From: Oscheius dolichura
Taxonomy: Eukaryota; Nematoda; Chromadorea; Rhabditida; Rhabditidae
NCBI GenBank assembly: GCA_932521035.1
Contig: OW051493.1
Location: 4,030,001 to 4,094,000, forward strand
Length of the DNA stretch: 64,000 bases
Direction of reading: 5' to 3'
The translations under genes and the position numbers were made by a program. Under the pieces are notes generated by a model. That model was not told the origin of the DNA. It did no database searches and saw only the letters and a list, made by a program, of their open reading frames with translations. Position 1 is the stretch's first letter. Each line of letters starts with the position of its first letter. Below are positions 23,701-34,038 of the stretch, one piece after another.

Positions 23701-24690
23701 CGGCCCGTCGTTCCTGCAATCACTTGTCTTTCCCAAAAGGAGGATGGCTCACCCTGACTCTGTCCTCCTCTTCGACCGAAGCATTCCTCTTGATCACCGT
23801 GTGATCCAGGTCGAAAAGATCTATGGGAATCTTCGGATTCCATATAGCTGCTCCCGACTGCACGAAAAACGAGGCCGATATGGCCATTGCTACCCATGAT
23901 ATGATGAAAATGCCCACAAGGAGAAAGTACCGTCGGCCACTTGTGGGATGAGCCTGTTCGGATGTTTTCGGGAGGACGGGGAGATGCCTACCTGATATCT
24001 TTTGGCTCCACAATTGCCGAGTGCTCGACAGGCAACAAAGACGATGGCAAAGATGAGCGAGATCAGGGCGAAGAATGCCAGGAGGAGGATGATACAGCCC
24101 AGCAGCGGCTGGTTGACGAGATGCTCCTCGAGGAGATCGGCATCCAGGAGCGTCTCCTAAAGTTTCTTGTTCCCTCATTAACCCATATTTGCCCGAATTT
24201 CCTATTTCAAGAAATTTTTTACCGGGAGATGAGAGTAGATCCATTCAATGGCGTCTCTCGCCGTCGACAAGGAGAATTTCTTTCATCAGCTTGGGAGCGT
24301 CACAGTGAGGAATCGACAACGTTTTACCAGAATTATGCCCTTCTATAAGCCTCGACAAAAGTAGACCACTCATAGAAAAAGGCTTAATTCTGGTAAAACG
24401 CTGTCGATTCCTCACTGTGACGTTCCAAACCGTTAGAAACCAGCTCAGCTATCTGATGGCCAGAGGCGCTATCGAATGAACCTATTTTTCAAGAAAAAAA
24501 TTTTCCAACTTGAACGAAAAACATCAAAGGGGGACCAAGGCAAAAAATGTTCATTTTTGAACACATGGGAATGAATGGGTTAAAGTAGACAAAATACCTT
24601 TCGAGAGAATGTTTTAATCAGATTCCGGCGGGTCTCGTCGTCGTACCGAAAGGTGACCGCGTCGATGAAGTCCGTCTGGACCTGCCTCAT
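20747..24690 (-). CDS. Prominin-like pentaspan membrane protein with mucin-like loop
   Basis: A multi-exon minus-strand gene. Order from the N-terminus: TM1 (LLGCIILLLAFFALISLIF); a short Cys-containing loop CRALGNCGAKR; TM2 (YFLLVGIFIISWVAMAI). A long extracellular region follows, with KRPISVFDLF, sequons and Thr/Pro/Glu-rich stretches such as TTTTTAVPTTTTEEVTTE. Then TM3 (MVMVVVTLPSLALILLG), a basic loop HPIDRKKTSD, TM4 (LLFALPLLLFFVQVTLAYHH), a second Cys-containing loop, TM5 (WVSSLCFAIFSIPLVVSLF), and a Tyr/Pro-rich tail ending YGVYQAYGRL. A five-helix layout with a Cys-bearing loop between TM1 and TM2 is the prominin (CD133) architecture. Prominins organise membrane protrusions. Homology is inferred from topology, not strong sequence motifs. 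Several central exon borders (21750-23560) are not resolved, and the chosen ATG gives no signal peptide. Confidence 0.6.
24296..24424. repeat. Near-perfect 44-bp inverted repeat inside an intron
   Basis: Arms 24296-24339 and 24381-24424 are reverse complements with three mismatches, separated by a 41-nt loop. It lies in the first intron of the prominin-like gene. It could be a short hairpin MITE or an RNA hairpin; no target duplication was seen. Confidence 0.85.
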
Positions 24691-27600
24691 GGTGGACGGA
24701 AGAGTCTTCTCCAATATTGCTCGCTGTCTCCACTTTTATGCCTGAGTTCCCATATCTGTCTCCATTATTAAATGAGAACAAAAGGCCAGATTGGCCTCTC
24801 TCTCTCCCAAAAGAGACCTATCGCTCGCAAATAAAAAGTCTTCGCAGCTGTCTCTCCCCTTTTCTCGGTCGATCATCGCGTGGTCAAAAAAGGTGAAAGT
24901 CGGTGCAAATTGGCCCGTAACCCCCTCTGTTTTGGTGGCTAATTTAGACGGAACATGGCCTTTTTTGGGTCGAGAGGAAGTTAAAGGACAATACGGGAAT
25001 TATAGAGTGGACTGAATAGAGACATGGAAGCTATCCGTCAAGGGGTTTAAAAGTGGAGGAGGAAACCAGAAAAAGAGAACATTGCATTTGATGACAATCT
25101 GAATGTGTAAGCTGACTCAGCAGAGGAGGACAACAAGAGGAACAGGGGCCATGAGAATTGGCAGCGGAAATATCACGGGCAGGAGGATAAGGGAGATCTC
25201 CCCTGGAACAAAAGACCCGCCCTCCACGAGTGAAAAGACTCATCCGAACCTCTTATGGATTGGAAATAATTGAAGTTGGGTGCGATCCGGGCGAGAAAGC
25301 GTAGTGACAAAGTCGGTCAACTCGCATAAGAACAGCGCCCCGGAAAAGGCAAGCTGCTGCTTGAACTCCCTAGAAGAAATCATTCGATGTGGAACAGCAG
25401 CTAAAAACCGCAAAACCACAGAGGGAGAGAGAGAGAGACCCAGTTCGCGAGGAGGCAGTGAGAGTAAAAAACCGACACTTCACTCCTTCGGTGCTAATTT
25501 ACCGCCACAGTTGAGGCTAGTCCCGCGACTTGAAAAATCTTTCGGGAATCTCTCAAGCCTCGCGGATTACATAATGACACCGGCTAGAAAACAGCTAGGA
25601 TTAGCGGGAAGAGACAAGTCGGGAGAAGGTGGAGAGGCCAAAATGCCGAGACGCCGTGCCGAGGTGGCCGAGGGTGATTCACCCACAGTGGCCAGGAGCA
25701 TGTCTAAGTCGGGGCAAAAAGGGTAGATGGGCATAAAGAATACGGGTCACTGGACCGAAGACGTAAAGAGACAGGCGAGGACTACAGCCTCGGGTCATTT
25801 GAGTTGGCCGCGTGTCCATTTGTGGTTGCCCTCGTCTCGAGAAACAATAACTGTTTATATAAACAATCGGTTGGGAAACAGGGAAACACGAGGCGGCATC
25901 ATCAGAAGGGAGGAGTATCACGGAAGTGGACAGGGGGAGGCGGCCGAGGGACAACAAAAAGTTCGAGAGCCTTCTGCCATCTCCGTGTCCGGAGGGAGGG
26001 GATCGGCTTTGATCGGACTCTCTCCCCGGTGAGAAACTGGCCGATATGATACACAGCTCGAGCACACAAACAATGACCACTCGGAGGCGCTTGACGCCTT
26101 GGATCCGGGATATAATGTGATGATAGTGCTCAGAAGTAGGCTAATCAGGTCCAAGGTCGGGATATGAGACAGCCGGTAATGGGATTGCTTGGAAGAGGAG
26201 AGGGGAACTAGACGGCTGTCAGATGGGAGACAAGTGAAACGCCGTTTTTAGGACAATTGTACAGGGAGGACGGGGGAATCAGTAGAGACGGGTGCTGTAC
26301 GCCGAGGATGCCCTTTCCTGTAACCAAGGGACCAGAACAGGGGAATAGCTAATTTTATGGACTGTCCCCCTGCCCACTATTGACTGAAGAGATGACGGAC
26401 TCTGCCGCCTTTTTTGTAAGTCATGATATGGACAGCCGAGTAAGAGACGAGCAGACGAGGGCCAGAGGCGGAGGAGGACAAAAGGAAGGTATCAATCTCG
26501 CCCATTGAGGTAGTGCGGATACTCTTAAAGAGCCGAAAAAGAGGGAGAGGTCGGCGAGGACAAACAGCTCACGGGACATGCTAAACAGTAAGAAAAGGAA
26601 GCACGTAAAGACAAATACGGTAAAACGACAGCTGCGCGACTGATTATGACGGGACGAGGAGGATAAATGGGAGCGACGGGAGGGATATTTCTAGAATAAG
26701 AGAAAACAATTGAAATGGGGAAGGGAACACCCCGTGAGGGCGACGCGTGGTCAGGGAGCGCCACTGGGTCAACTGTTTACATCATGAGTCAGGCTACAGC
26801 GACAAGCCATCGAGGACGTGAGTCAGGGAGCCGTTTGAGAGGAGAGGAAGACAGCCACAACATACACGGACAGGGGAGATCGAGACGGGGGCTGCTGGCT
26901 CTAAAAGGGAGGCAATCAAGTAAGCCTTGTTCGTGAACAAGGGGGCCGTTTCGAACTCTGCGCCAGGCGGCACCCGTTTTATTCTGCTCACAGGCACCGT
27001 TCCGCTTGGTTAAAAACAAGGAAACATGTCCCTTATCGGCTAAAATAACAGAGTTGGTGACAGTATCGGCTGTTCGTTCTGACGGCCTTTCGAATGACCT
27101 TTGTGGTTTTGTTATCAAATAATACCAAATAAATTCAAAATTGGTATCCTTCTCGCGACTCTTCCTCGTCCCACAGTCATACAACCAGCAAATGAGCAGG
27201 AAGGGATTTTCTCAAAATGATCTGTTTTATGGGAATGTTTACCCTTCTTTATCCGTCTTTTTCGGTCATTTAAGAGAACTTCATCGCTCTTTTTGTTGCC
27301 GCCAGCTTATCTCCCGGCCGAATCTGGTAGAGGAGGGATTACAAAACCAAGACGCACTTGTCCAAGTATATGCTGGCTGCCCTTTTTATTCACTTTAGAG
27401 TACCTATAACAATATTATTTTTATGTGGTACAAGTCCGCGCACAGAGTTCTTCCAGGCTGCACCTGGTCCAGATAATAAATGTTCTCCCGTAGACAGTTG
27501 TGCAGTGCTTTGGCCACGTCGCCTTAACCGGTTCGAGGCGAAGAAAACCAGCGGAGGCATTTAGGAAAAGCACCAAGCACCATCGGGAAGGTTCTCCGCC

Positions 27601-27943
27601 ACTGGATTTTGGATCCTTCTCTTCCCTTATTATGGTTGTCTCTTCCCCCTACCCAAGTCGTATTTAGTGTTCCTCTTCACTTCTCTAACTAGATTAAAGA
27701 TATAGAGCGATCTCCGATCTATAATAGTCCCTATCCTAACAAAAAGCTCCAGAGTTTTCTTCCACGCGTTCGCCAGTTTCCTTGATGACCTTGCGCCAAT
27801 TTCCAGCCTTGACCCTACGGAGGGCCGCGGCCCCCTCTCATTCCATATCCAATCTATCCTGATCCCCCCATCTTCGTCCACTTATTGACTTATTAACACC
27901 AACATTTCCCTTTCCTCCCCAGTGATTATCCTCTTCTTTCAGT
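24691..27943. other. 3.25-kb intergenic region, no supported gene
   Basis: Between the divergent 5' ends of the prominin-like gene and the TXNDC12-like gene. The longest frames (for example about 25280-25726) lack splice-linked partners, membrane or signal features and known motifs. The sequence is purine-rich with many short GA tracts. Probable promoters only. Confidence 0.5.
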
Positions 27944-28752
27944 ATGAGACTGTTCGTCGCTGCCTGCTTGGTGTTGGTCTCTCTGGTGGCCGCCAACAAA
28001 TTCGACGATGTCAAGAAGATGTATGCCAACCCCTTGGCTAGAGGTTTATCTCTCTTCTTTTCCGTTCGAGACCCAGGTTTAAAGGATTCGGAGACGACAT
28101 CAACTGGATAAAGTGGGACGACGCCATCGAGGCCGCCCTCGACCAGCAGAAACCTATCTTCCTCCTCATCCACAAGCAGTGGTGCCACGCCTGTAAAGGT
28201 ACTCCTCTCTTCTTATTTTTGTTATTTCTGAATATCTTTTCAGCTTTGAAGAAGACCTTCCAACAGTCGAATGCCCGTAAGGCCTTCAAGGCCCTCTCGG
28301 AATATTTCATCATGGTGAACACCGAGGACGACGAGGAGCCCTTCGAGGAGGAATACCGTCCCGACGGCAAATACATCCCCCGCCTTCTCTTCCTCGGTAG
28401 ACTTGTCCTCCCTTATTAATCCTACTTGTTCAGACCAGAATGGTGATCTCCTCCCCCAGTTCAAGAACAAGAAGGCCGAATACAAAAACTACGCCTATTA
28501 CTATTCCTCTCCCGCTGACATCCTCAACTCGATGAAGGACGTCCTCGTCCACTATGGAGTCGAGGTGCCGGAACTGAAGAAGGGAGACAAATTGAAGCCA
28601 GTGAAGAAGACCAAGGACGACAAGAAAGAGAAGAAGGACGAGAAGAAAGAAGCCAAGAAGGAGGAGAAGAAGGAGGACAAGAAGGTAAGAACGAGGACAG
28701 AATGATAGTAAGACATCTTTAGGATAAGAAGGAGAAGAAGCAAGAACTCTAA
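27944..28752 (+). CDS. ER thioredoxin-domain protein, TXNDC12/ERp19-like, with KQEL tail
   Basis: Five exons join in frame: 27944..28020, 28077..28198, 28244..28396, 28434..28684, 28723..28752; 210 residues. A signal peptide (MRLFVAACLLVLVSLVAA) leads into the TXNDC12 hallmark GFGDDINW. Then come PIFLLIHKQWCHACKALK, with a CxxC active site (C-H-A-C), MVNTEDDEEPFEEEY and YIPRLLFL (cis-Pro loop). The protein should catalyse thiol-disulfide exchange in the ER lumen. The last 45 residues are a run of Lys/Glu/Asp and end in KQEL, a plausible KDEL-type retrieval signal. The charged tail is longer than in human TXNDC12. The ATG lies one base after TTCTTTCAG, suggesting trans-splicing. The first intron is taken at GTATGCC (28021) because this keeps frame. 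Confidence 0.92.
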
Positions 28753-28845
28753 CTGTGGGTAACCTGACACCGTGAAACTATAGTCAAATCAAGCATTTCT
28801 CATTCGTCACGAGTAACGAGTACTGTTGGTTCTTTTATAAATCTA

Positions 28846-28851
28846 TTTATT
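28846..28851 (-). promoter_or_regulatory. Poly(A) signal of the basic orphan gene
   Basis: AATAAA on the minus strand, 91 bp downstream of the stop at 28942-28944 and between the two converging genes. Confidence 0.45.
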
Positions 28852-28941
28852 CTCATTACAAGAGCCCAGAATATACAGTAGAAGAGATCAAAATATATTG
28901 CATTATAATACACCGGGGGAGTAGAAGGGGAGGAGGAGGAC

Positions 28942-29628
28942 TCAGTCGACGACGACGGCACTGTCATCCAGCTGAAATCATGCCACTTACGCGAAGGGAA
29001 AGAAGCACCTTACCGGCTTTCGATCAGGAGTGAGGCTGTCCCCCTGTCCATCGTCCGACTGGAAGTCCTCGTCCGTCATGTAGCCCTGATCAAAGCTCTG
29101 GAAGAGACGAACTGGCCGAATGTTCGGGTTCTAAAAGAGGCACACGTTGAACTCTCCCTTATCACCAGCTCACCTTTTCCTTCTGGCCTGTCAGTCTCTT
29201 GGGTGCCATCAGCAGCCGTTGTAAATGTTCCCGTGACAATCGGCTCCTCTTCGGAGTCACCGGGCCTTCGTTCTCCTCCTCCTCGTCCTCTTCGAAAAGG
29301 CGTCTCGGCTCGATTTTATCTCTCTGTAATCCTCCGCTTAAAACAGCTTTCACCATGTTTCGTACGTTTAATCGTCTAATCAGGCGAGGTCTTTTCGGAG
29401 CCCAGAGAATGTTTGCCGCTGAGTTACGGTCTTTCGACATCAGCTCCACTTCTGCCAATTTCAACGGCTTCTTCGGGGTCGTTGGATAATGATCCGCCCT
29501 GAACGTATTCTTCCCTACAAAAAGTAGAGTGGGCTCTCTTACTTTGACTGTTTCACAACATGACACCGCTTCACTCCGGCCGAGAAGAGTTCCTTGTAGA
29601 GAGGCTTCTGCGCGTGTTGACTAGACAT
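28942..29628 (-). CDS. Orphan basic protein with repeated PKR(P/S)RL motifs
   Basis: Four exons join in frame: complement(28942..28971, 29014..29130, 29174..29498, 29543..29628), 185 residues. Three related basic motifs occur: APKRPRLIRRL, TPKRSRLSREHLQRLL and MAPKRL. An acidic run, FEEDEEEENEG, lies between the first two. The C-terminal third is acidic and Ser/Thr/Asp rich (YMTDEDFQSDDGQG, SLTPDRKP) and ends DDSAVVVD. TPKK, TPKR and TPDRK resemble proline-directed kinase sites. No known domain is recognised; a nuclear protein is inferred from the basic clusters. Introns are 42-44 nt. The gene converges with the TXNDC12-like gene. Confidence 0.75.
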
Positions 29629-31342
29629 GTCAATTACCTTGAAAGAGACAATTGGAACAAGGAGCCGCGAGATTAGATAAAAGGAAAAGTAACGGGGGGA
29701 GTATCATAGCCGAAGAGTGAAATGGACAGCCTGATAAGGGAGCCAAGTACAGTAATGGTCTCTGGGGAGATGGCAGATCGGGAGAACAGAAACCTTCGAA
29801 TTTCTAGTCGGTGGTGGGAGTGCCCCCCGAAAAGTAGGATGATTTGATAAGTTGGCCGGTCTTATTCAGCCCGTTGAATAAGCACACTTTTCGGACTTTA
29901 CAATTTGGCATCGCGCCATAAAATCAGACAGTTAATCGTTTCCCAACGGCGAAACAATAGCCAGCGAGGGAGCGGTGGATAGCCGGCCGACGACTACTTG
30001 CTCTACTACAGTATCAAAACATACGAGACCTCTGGGGAGCAGGCTCTATAAAGTAACGGGAAGAGACTGAAATAGTAAACAAAGAGAGGCCACCGTGAGA
30101 TTATTAGCTCGTACCGCAGATAAGGCCATTTTACCTGGCTGGAGGAGTGCCAGGTGATTAGAGCGCTACTCTCGTCAGTTGATTACGGCCGTAAAAACGT
30201 AAAAACACAAGACACTTCAGCGGGGAGGTGATTCTAGAGGGAAACACGGTACAACTTGTGGAACAGGGGGTCCTTTGAGTTATAAATGGGCCTACCGATC
30301 CCCGATTAATGGAACCATACGTGCAGCGCTTACTGCCCCCTTTGACGCATTCCCAATTAGTTCTGGCCCTTATTCCTCGGCCACTTGACGCCTGTCAGAT
30401 TGGAATACAAGAATTTCATTAAATTTTCGAGCAAGAACCAATCTAACACAAAGAAAGGGAAGACAGGGCCCCGCCCGAGCAGTTATCTACAGTATGCCCT
30501 TTTCGAGGGGAAGTGGACCTCCCGAAGTTGCCCTTTTGCTGCTTATCATTTTGTCGGGGTTTAAGGCCAGCTGAGGTGGAAGGTCCATAAAGATAAAAAA
30601 AAACGGCTACCGACTTATCGAATGAATAGGCCGGGCCCTGGGGGAGAAGTGCATTCCCACGGTCAAACAAATGAGGTATAGTTGTCCGTAAATCGGGCGA
30701 GCGTCGATTATTGGAGGATTTGGCGCGGGGCCAAGCCTCGACTGCTTCGGGTGTCGATCTGTGCCGCACGTATCTAATAAAATGTGAGAAAAATACGGCC
30801 GCCCTCTTTTTATGTGGAAGACGAAGCCATGCCGCCTTGAATTGTAGTCGTGGATATGTAAATACTGGGGAGGAGAGGGAGGGGGCGAGGGGGACAACAG
30901 CTGTAGTTAGTATTGTGAAACGGGGGTGTCGAGGTTTCGGGCGCGATAAGGCCCCGTTCCTTCGGGAGAGAGATAGTCCAGACAGAGCGGAGGGGACACC
31001 GACTGGCGCAAATATTATTCACTACCTGACAGCTGGCAGCCTGGCTAATGGTTTTTTTATTGAAATCAGATGAATCAACCGAGGGGACCGGGGGTACCGG
31101 GGGAGACACGGCCGGAAAGAAATGGGAGGATGGCTGGAGGGCCGAGCCATTCGCATGAAGAACTCATTCTGATTCATATTCCGTCTGACTCATTGAATAT
31201 TATAATTGTCTCCGTGTCCGGATCATCGACAAACAGAGACAGAGGAAGTACAGACGCGTGCCACACTCGACCCATTTTGGGGAGGAAGACAAAAACGACA
31301 GCAGACAGAAAGAGAGTCTGCCGGTCGTCTGCCCCCGTCCCC
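29629..31342. other. 1.7-kb intergenic region, no supported gene
   Basis: Divergent promoter space between the orphan gene and the Cys-rich gene. Open frames (for example about 30711-31073 on +) show no signal sequence, motif or consistent splicing. No repeats noted. Confidence 0.45.
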
Positions 31343-33799
31343 ATGTTACCCTATTCTTTTTCCGTTTTCTCTATTCTATGGGTTACTGTATTCGGTGGAA
31401 CTACTCCCATGCACAAGTATCTTAAAGGTCTGCCTCTGGGAATTTACGGAGGACAGAAATGTTTAGAGCTCTGTCCTCCCGGTCTTCTCCCGCTCACTGG
31501 AACAAAACACGTGCGCACCTGTAACGACCTCTGTCCTCTCGATGCTCAGTGTATTCAGGTTGGAAATACAATATTTATTGTCCTTTATGAATTGCTACAC
31601 ATTGTACTCCATGGTGATGGGCTTCTTTTCCCGGGTATCCTCCAGGATGAGGGTGTCCTCCGGGAGGATAGGGGCCAGGCGGGTACGGCCCAGATGGAGG
31701 ATATGGATCCCCTCCCGGAGGATAGGGCCCTGGGGGATAATGAGCTGGGGGATAGGGTTCACTTGGTGGGTACGGCCCGGGTAACGGGGGAGGAGCAGGT
31801 GGATGAGGGCCGGGAGGATACGGCTCGCCTCCTTCTCTACAGTACTCCCCATTGGCACATTGAACCATTCGGCAGCTCACCGCTGAAATATTCCTGTTAC
31901 TGCCATTATCTCATTTTTCTTACGGAACTCTTCCATTTTGACGCATTTTACACGGAGATCCTGGCCCTCCTTACACCAGAAGCCATCGGGGCAGCGTACC
32001 TCATTGCATGTCACCGGTCCTGCGGCAATCTTTAACGAGGAATTGGGGATAGCTTACGGAAGCAGTCGACGCAGAGGATGGTAACCAACAACAAGAATAA
32101 GAGGGCGATCTGAAGGAATTGATTGAAAAAGTCAAAAAGGGTGACCTACCAATTTCATGAGACCAGGTGTCGGAATGGGTAACCCGGCGCTCTTTCTAAG
32201 GAACAAATGACAAAAGAATTGAATTAGACGTCCCAAAAATTAAAAACTGATTCATTTCCAGGGAATTTGTTGTGTCCAGCAGCCGGCCTGCCTCGACTTG
32301 AGCTACAAGTAACCCCTTCCCCTCCTCCCCAGTATACTCCTCCCCTTCTAGGTATCCCACCCCGTATGCCTGTCTGCCCCCGATCAAGCAGAACTGCCCC
32401 CAAGGGGCCAAGTGTGTCCCGAGTGACCGGATCGGGATGAGTATCTGCTGTTCCCTGAGGAAGTCCCCGGCCAATCGGGCCCCTCTCGAAGCAGAACAAG
32501 GCGTCTGCCCAGGTAGGCCCCTTTCCATCTACAGTAACCCCCCTTCCCCCAGCCACCCACCCCGTCATCAGCCACGAAAACAACCAGATCCGTCTGTGTA
32601 GCGGATGTAACGACGGAGTGTGCGTGGCCTTCCGAAAGTCCGATGTCTCCGTCTGTTGCCAGTCCTTCACTGCCCTTTGTGGACCGGATAGTGCGGTTGA
32701 AATGGACGGTGTCCTGGCCAGGGACTGCTCCAGGAACCTCTGTTCCCAAGGGTATGTTCTCCTCCATCCAGACTCCATCCAAATTCAGATTCGAATGCTC
32801 TCTGGCTACGTCCGGGTCACGTATTTGCTGTTCTCTAGCCATTTGTAGTTCGGGAATTCGGGCCAGGGCTGTTTGTGCCGGTGGTTGCAGGAAAAATGAA
32901 CAATGTGAAGAGGTTTTTTTTCTCTTTCTAATATATCTAGTCATTTTCTAGCTGAATGGCCAAAGGTGGTGTTGTCCGAAAGTGGAGACTTGCCCCGATA
33001 ACAGAAAAACGTGGGCCTTCAGCCCAATATTGTGAAACTTTCTTTTTAGAAATGGGAAAAGTTGTTCCTTGTCAAACCAAAAGTGTGCTAGAGGCTATGA
33101 GTGCATGCAAAGTGAGGAAGGCCGATCCTGGTTGTGTTGTCGCTCCAGCCAGACGAGCACAATTTCACCCTTTCTCATTACGACGACAAGGATGACTACA
33201 ACCACGGAAAGGTCAGCTTACCCTGTTTTTTCCTCAAAATAATTATTAGTGACCTGGAGGATCCATTATGTGAAAGTGGTGTATATCCCCTCGTGATCGA
33301 CGATGATTACCTGCCGTGTCCTGAAGAAGGAGCTCCCTGTCCAAGGGCTGGATACACTTGTCAAACAGCCTCCAACAACCACATGTATTGTTGCCCTATC
33401 CCAGAGGAAGTTACCACGGAGTATCCGACAACAAAGAAAAGGGGAAAACAGTCATTGGCCAAGATTTTTAAAGGTATGTCGATCGATAAAGAAGAAAACG
33501 GTATGTTGTTCCAGAAATAACGAAAGTCCCTCAAATCACAATAGACCCAGGAAGTGAAGCACCACGGTAAATACAATTTTTATACAGATAAACTCATTAT
33601 AGATGCTTGGTTGGCCATGTTCCTGCCAGGAATGAACGCAACAACGAAATAAAGAGATGCGCAGGCTTCCTAGACTTTAGGTACAACTTTCTTCGTCCCC
33701 CTATACACGTTTTTCAGCTGTCCTTTCGGATTCATTTGCCAACCATCCACGACTACTGCGGGATTTTTGTGCTGTGCTAAAGTTAGCAAAAATCGATAG
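31343..33799 (+). CDS. Secreted Cys-rich (lustrin-type repeat) protein; host of a nested gene
   Basis: Eleven exons join in frame: 31343..31558, 32262..32308, 32352..32512, 32553..32751, 32789..32912, 32952..33010, 33050..33211, 33250..33473, 33515..33566, 33603..33680, 33718..33799; 467 residues. A signal peptide (MLPYSFSVFSILWVTVFGG) is followed by repeated modules with the spacing C-P-x4-C...CC, for example CPLDAQCIQ/GICC, NCPQGAKCVPS..ICC, GVCVAF..VCC, CSQGYECS..ICC, YTCQTA..YCC and CPFGFICQ..LCC. This matches lustrin-type or EB-type Cys-rich repeats of extracellular matrix and cuticle proteins. A Thr-rich linker (TTTRMTTTTE) and a basic linker separate modules. Exon 1 joins exon 2 across a 703-nt intron that contains the minus-strand gene 31575-32158. 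Function is inferred as structural or inhibitory. Confidence 0.85.
31574..31579 (-). promoter_or_regulatory. Poly(A) signal overlapping the stop codon of the nested gene
   Basis: The minus strand reads CAA TAA ATA, so the AATAAA hexamer contains the TAA stop at 31575-31577. The 3' untranslated region must be only some tens of bases. Confidence 0.6.
31575..32158 (-). CDS. Small secreted PYPPG-repeat protein nested in an intron
   Basis: Four exons join in frame: complement(31575..31882, 31924..32019, 32058..32109, 32150..32158), 154 residues. The first exon encodes only Met-Lys-Leu. A signal peptide (MKLIALLFLLLVTILC) is followed by two similar Cys modules, CNEVRCPDGFWCKEG..VKC and CRMVQCANGEYCREG. 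A Pro/Tyr/Gly tract comes next, built of units like PYPPGP, PYPPSG and PYPPGG (roughly ten units). The tail has HHH and one more Cys (VQCVAIHKGQ). All of it lies inside intron 1 (31559-32261) of the opposite-strand Cys-rich gene, and both genes encode secreted proteins with C-x2-G-x2-C modules. Role unknown; an extracellular matrix protein is inferred. Confidence 0.85.
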
Positions 33800-34013
33800 C
33801 TAGAAATTAAAAATCTGAAAATTTATTCCCAATGAGACAAAAAAACATAGACCGGTAATAATGGATTCGCAAAAAAAGCAAGGCCGATCACAGGGGTAAG
33901 GGGTAACAAATAAAAGGTACAATTTGAAGAGGGCAAAAAATATTAACCCATCAATATGTTATCAACCGAATAAAACCATTTACCTTGAAAGAATGAGGTC
34001 TATTCTACGCTAA

Positions 34014-34019
34014 TTTATT
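34014..34019 (-). promoter_or_regulatory. Poly(A) signal of the ZNF598-like gene
   Basis: AATAAA on the minus strand, 20 bp after the stop codon at 34039-34041. Confidence 0.5.
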
Positions 34020-34038
34020 CTAATCTGATCCCAGACCA

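Noticed and set aside
31575-31880. Plus-strand reading of the hydrolase-sized frame 31070-32035 as one exon of the Cys-rich gene
   Set aside because: The Cys-rich gene splices out at 31558, and the frame beyond is the shadow of the PYPPG repeats on the minus strand.
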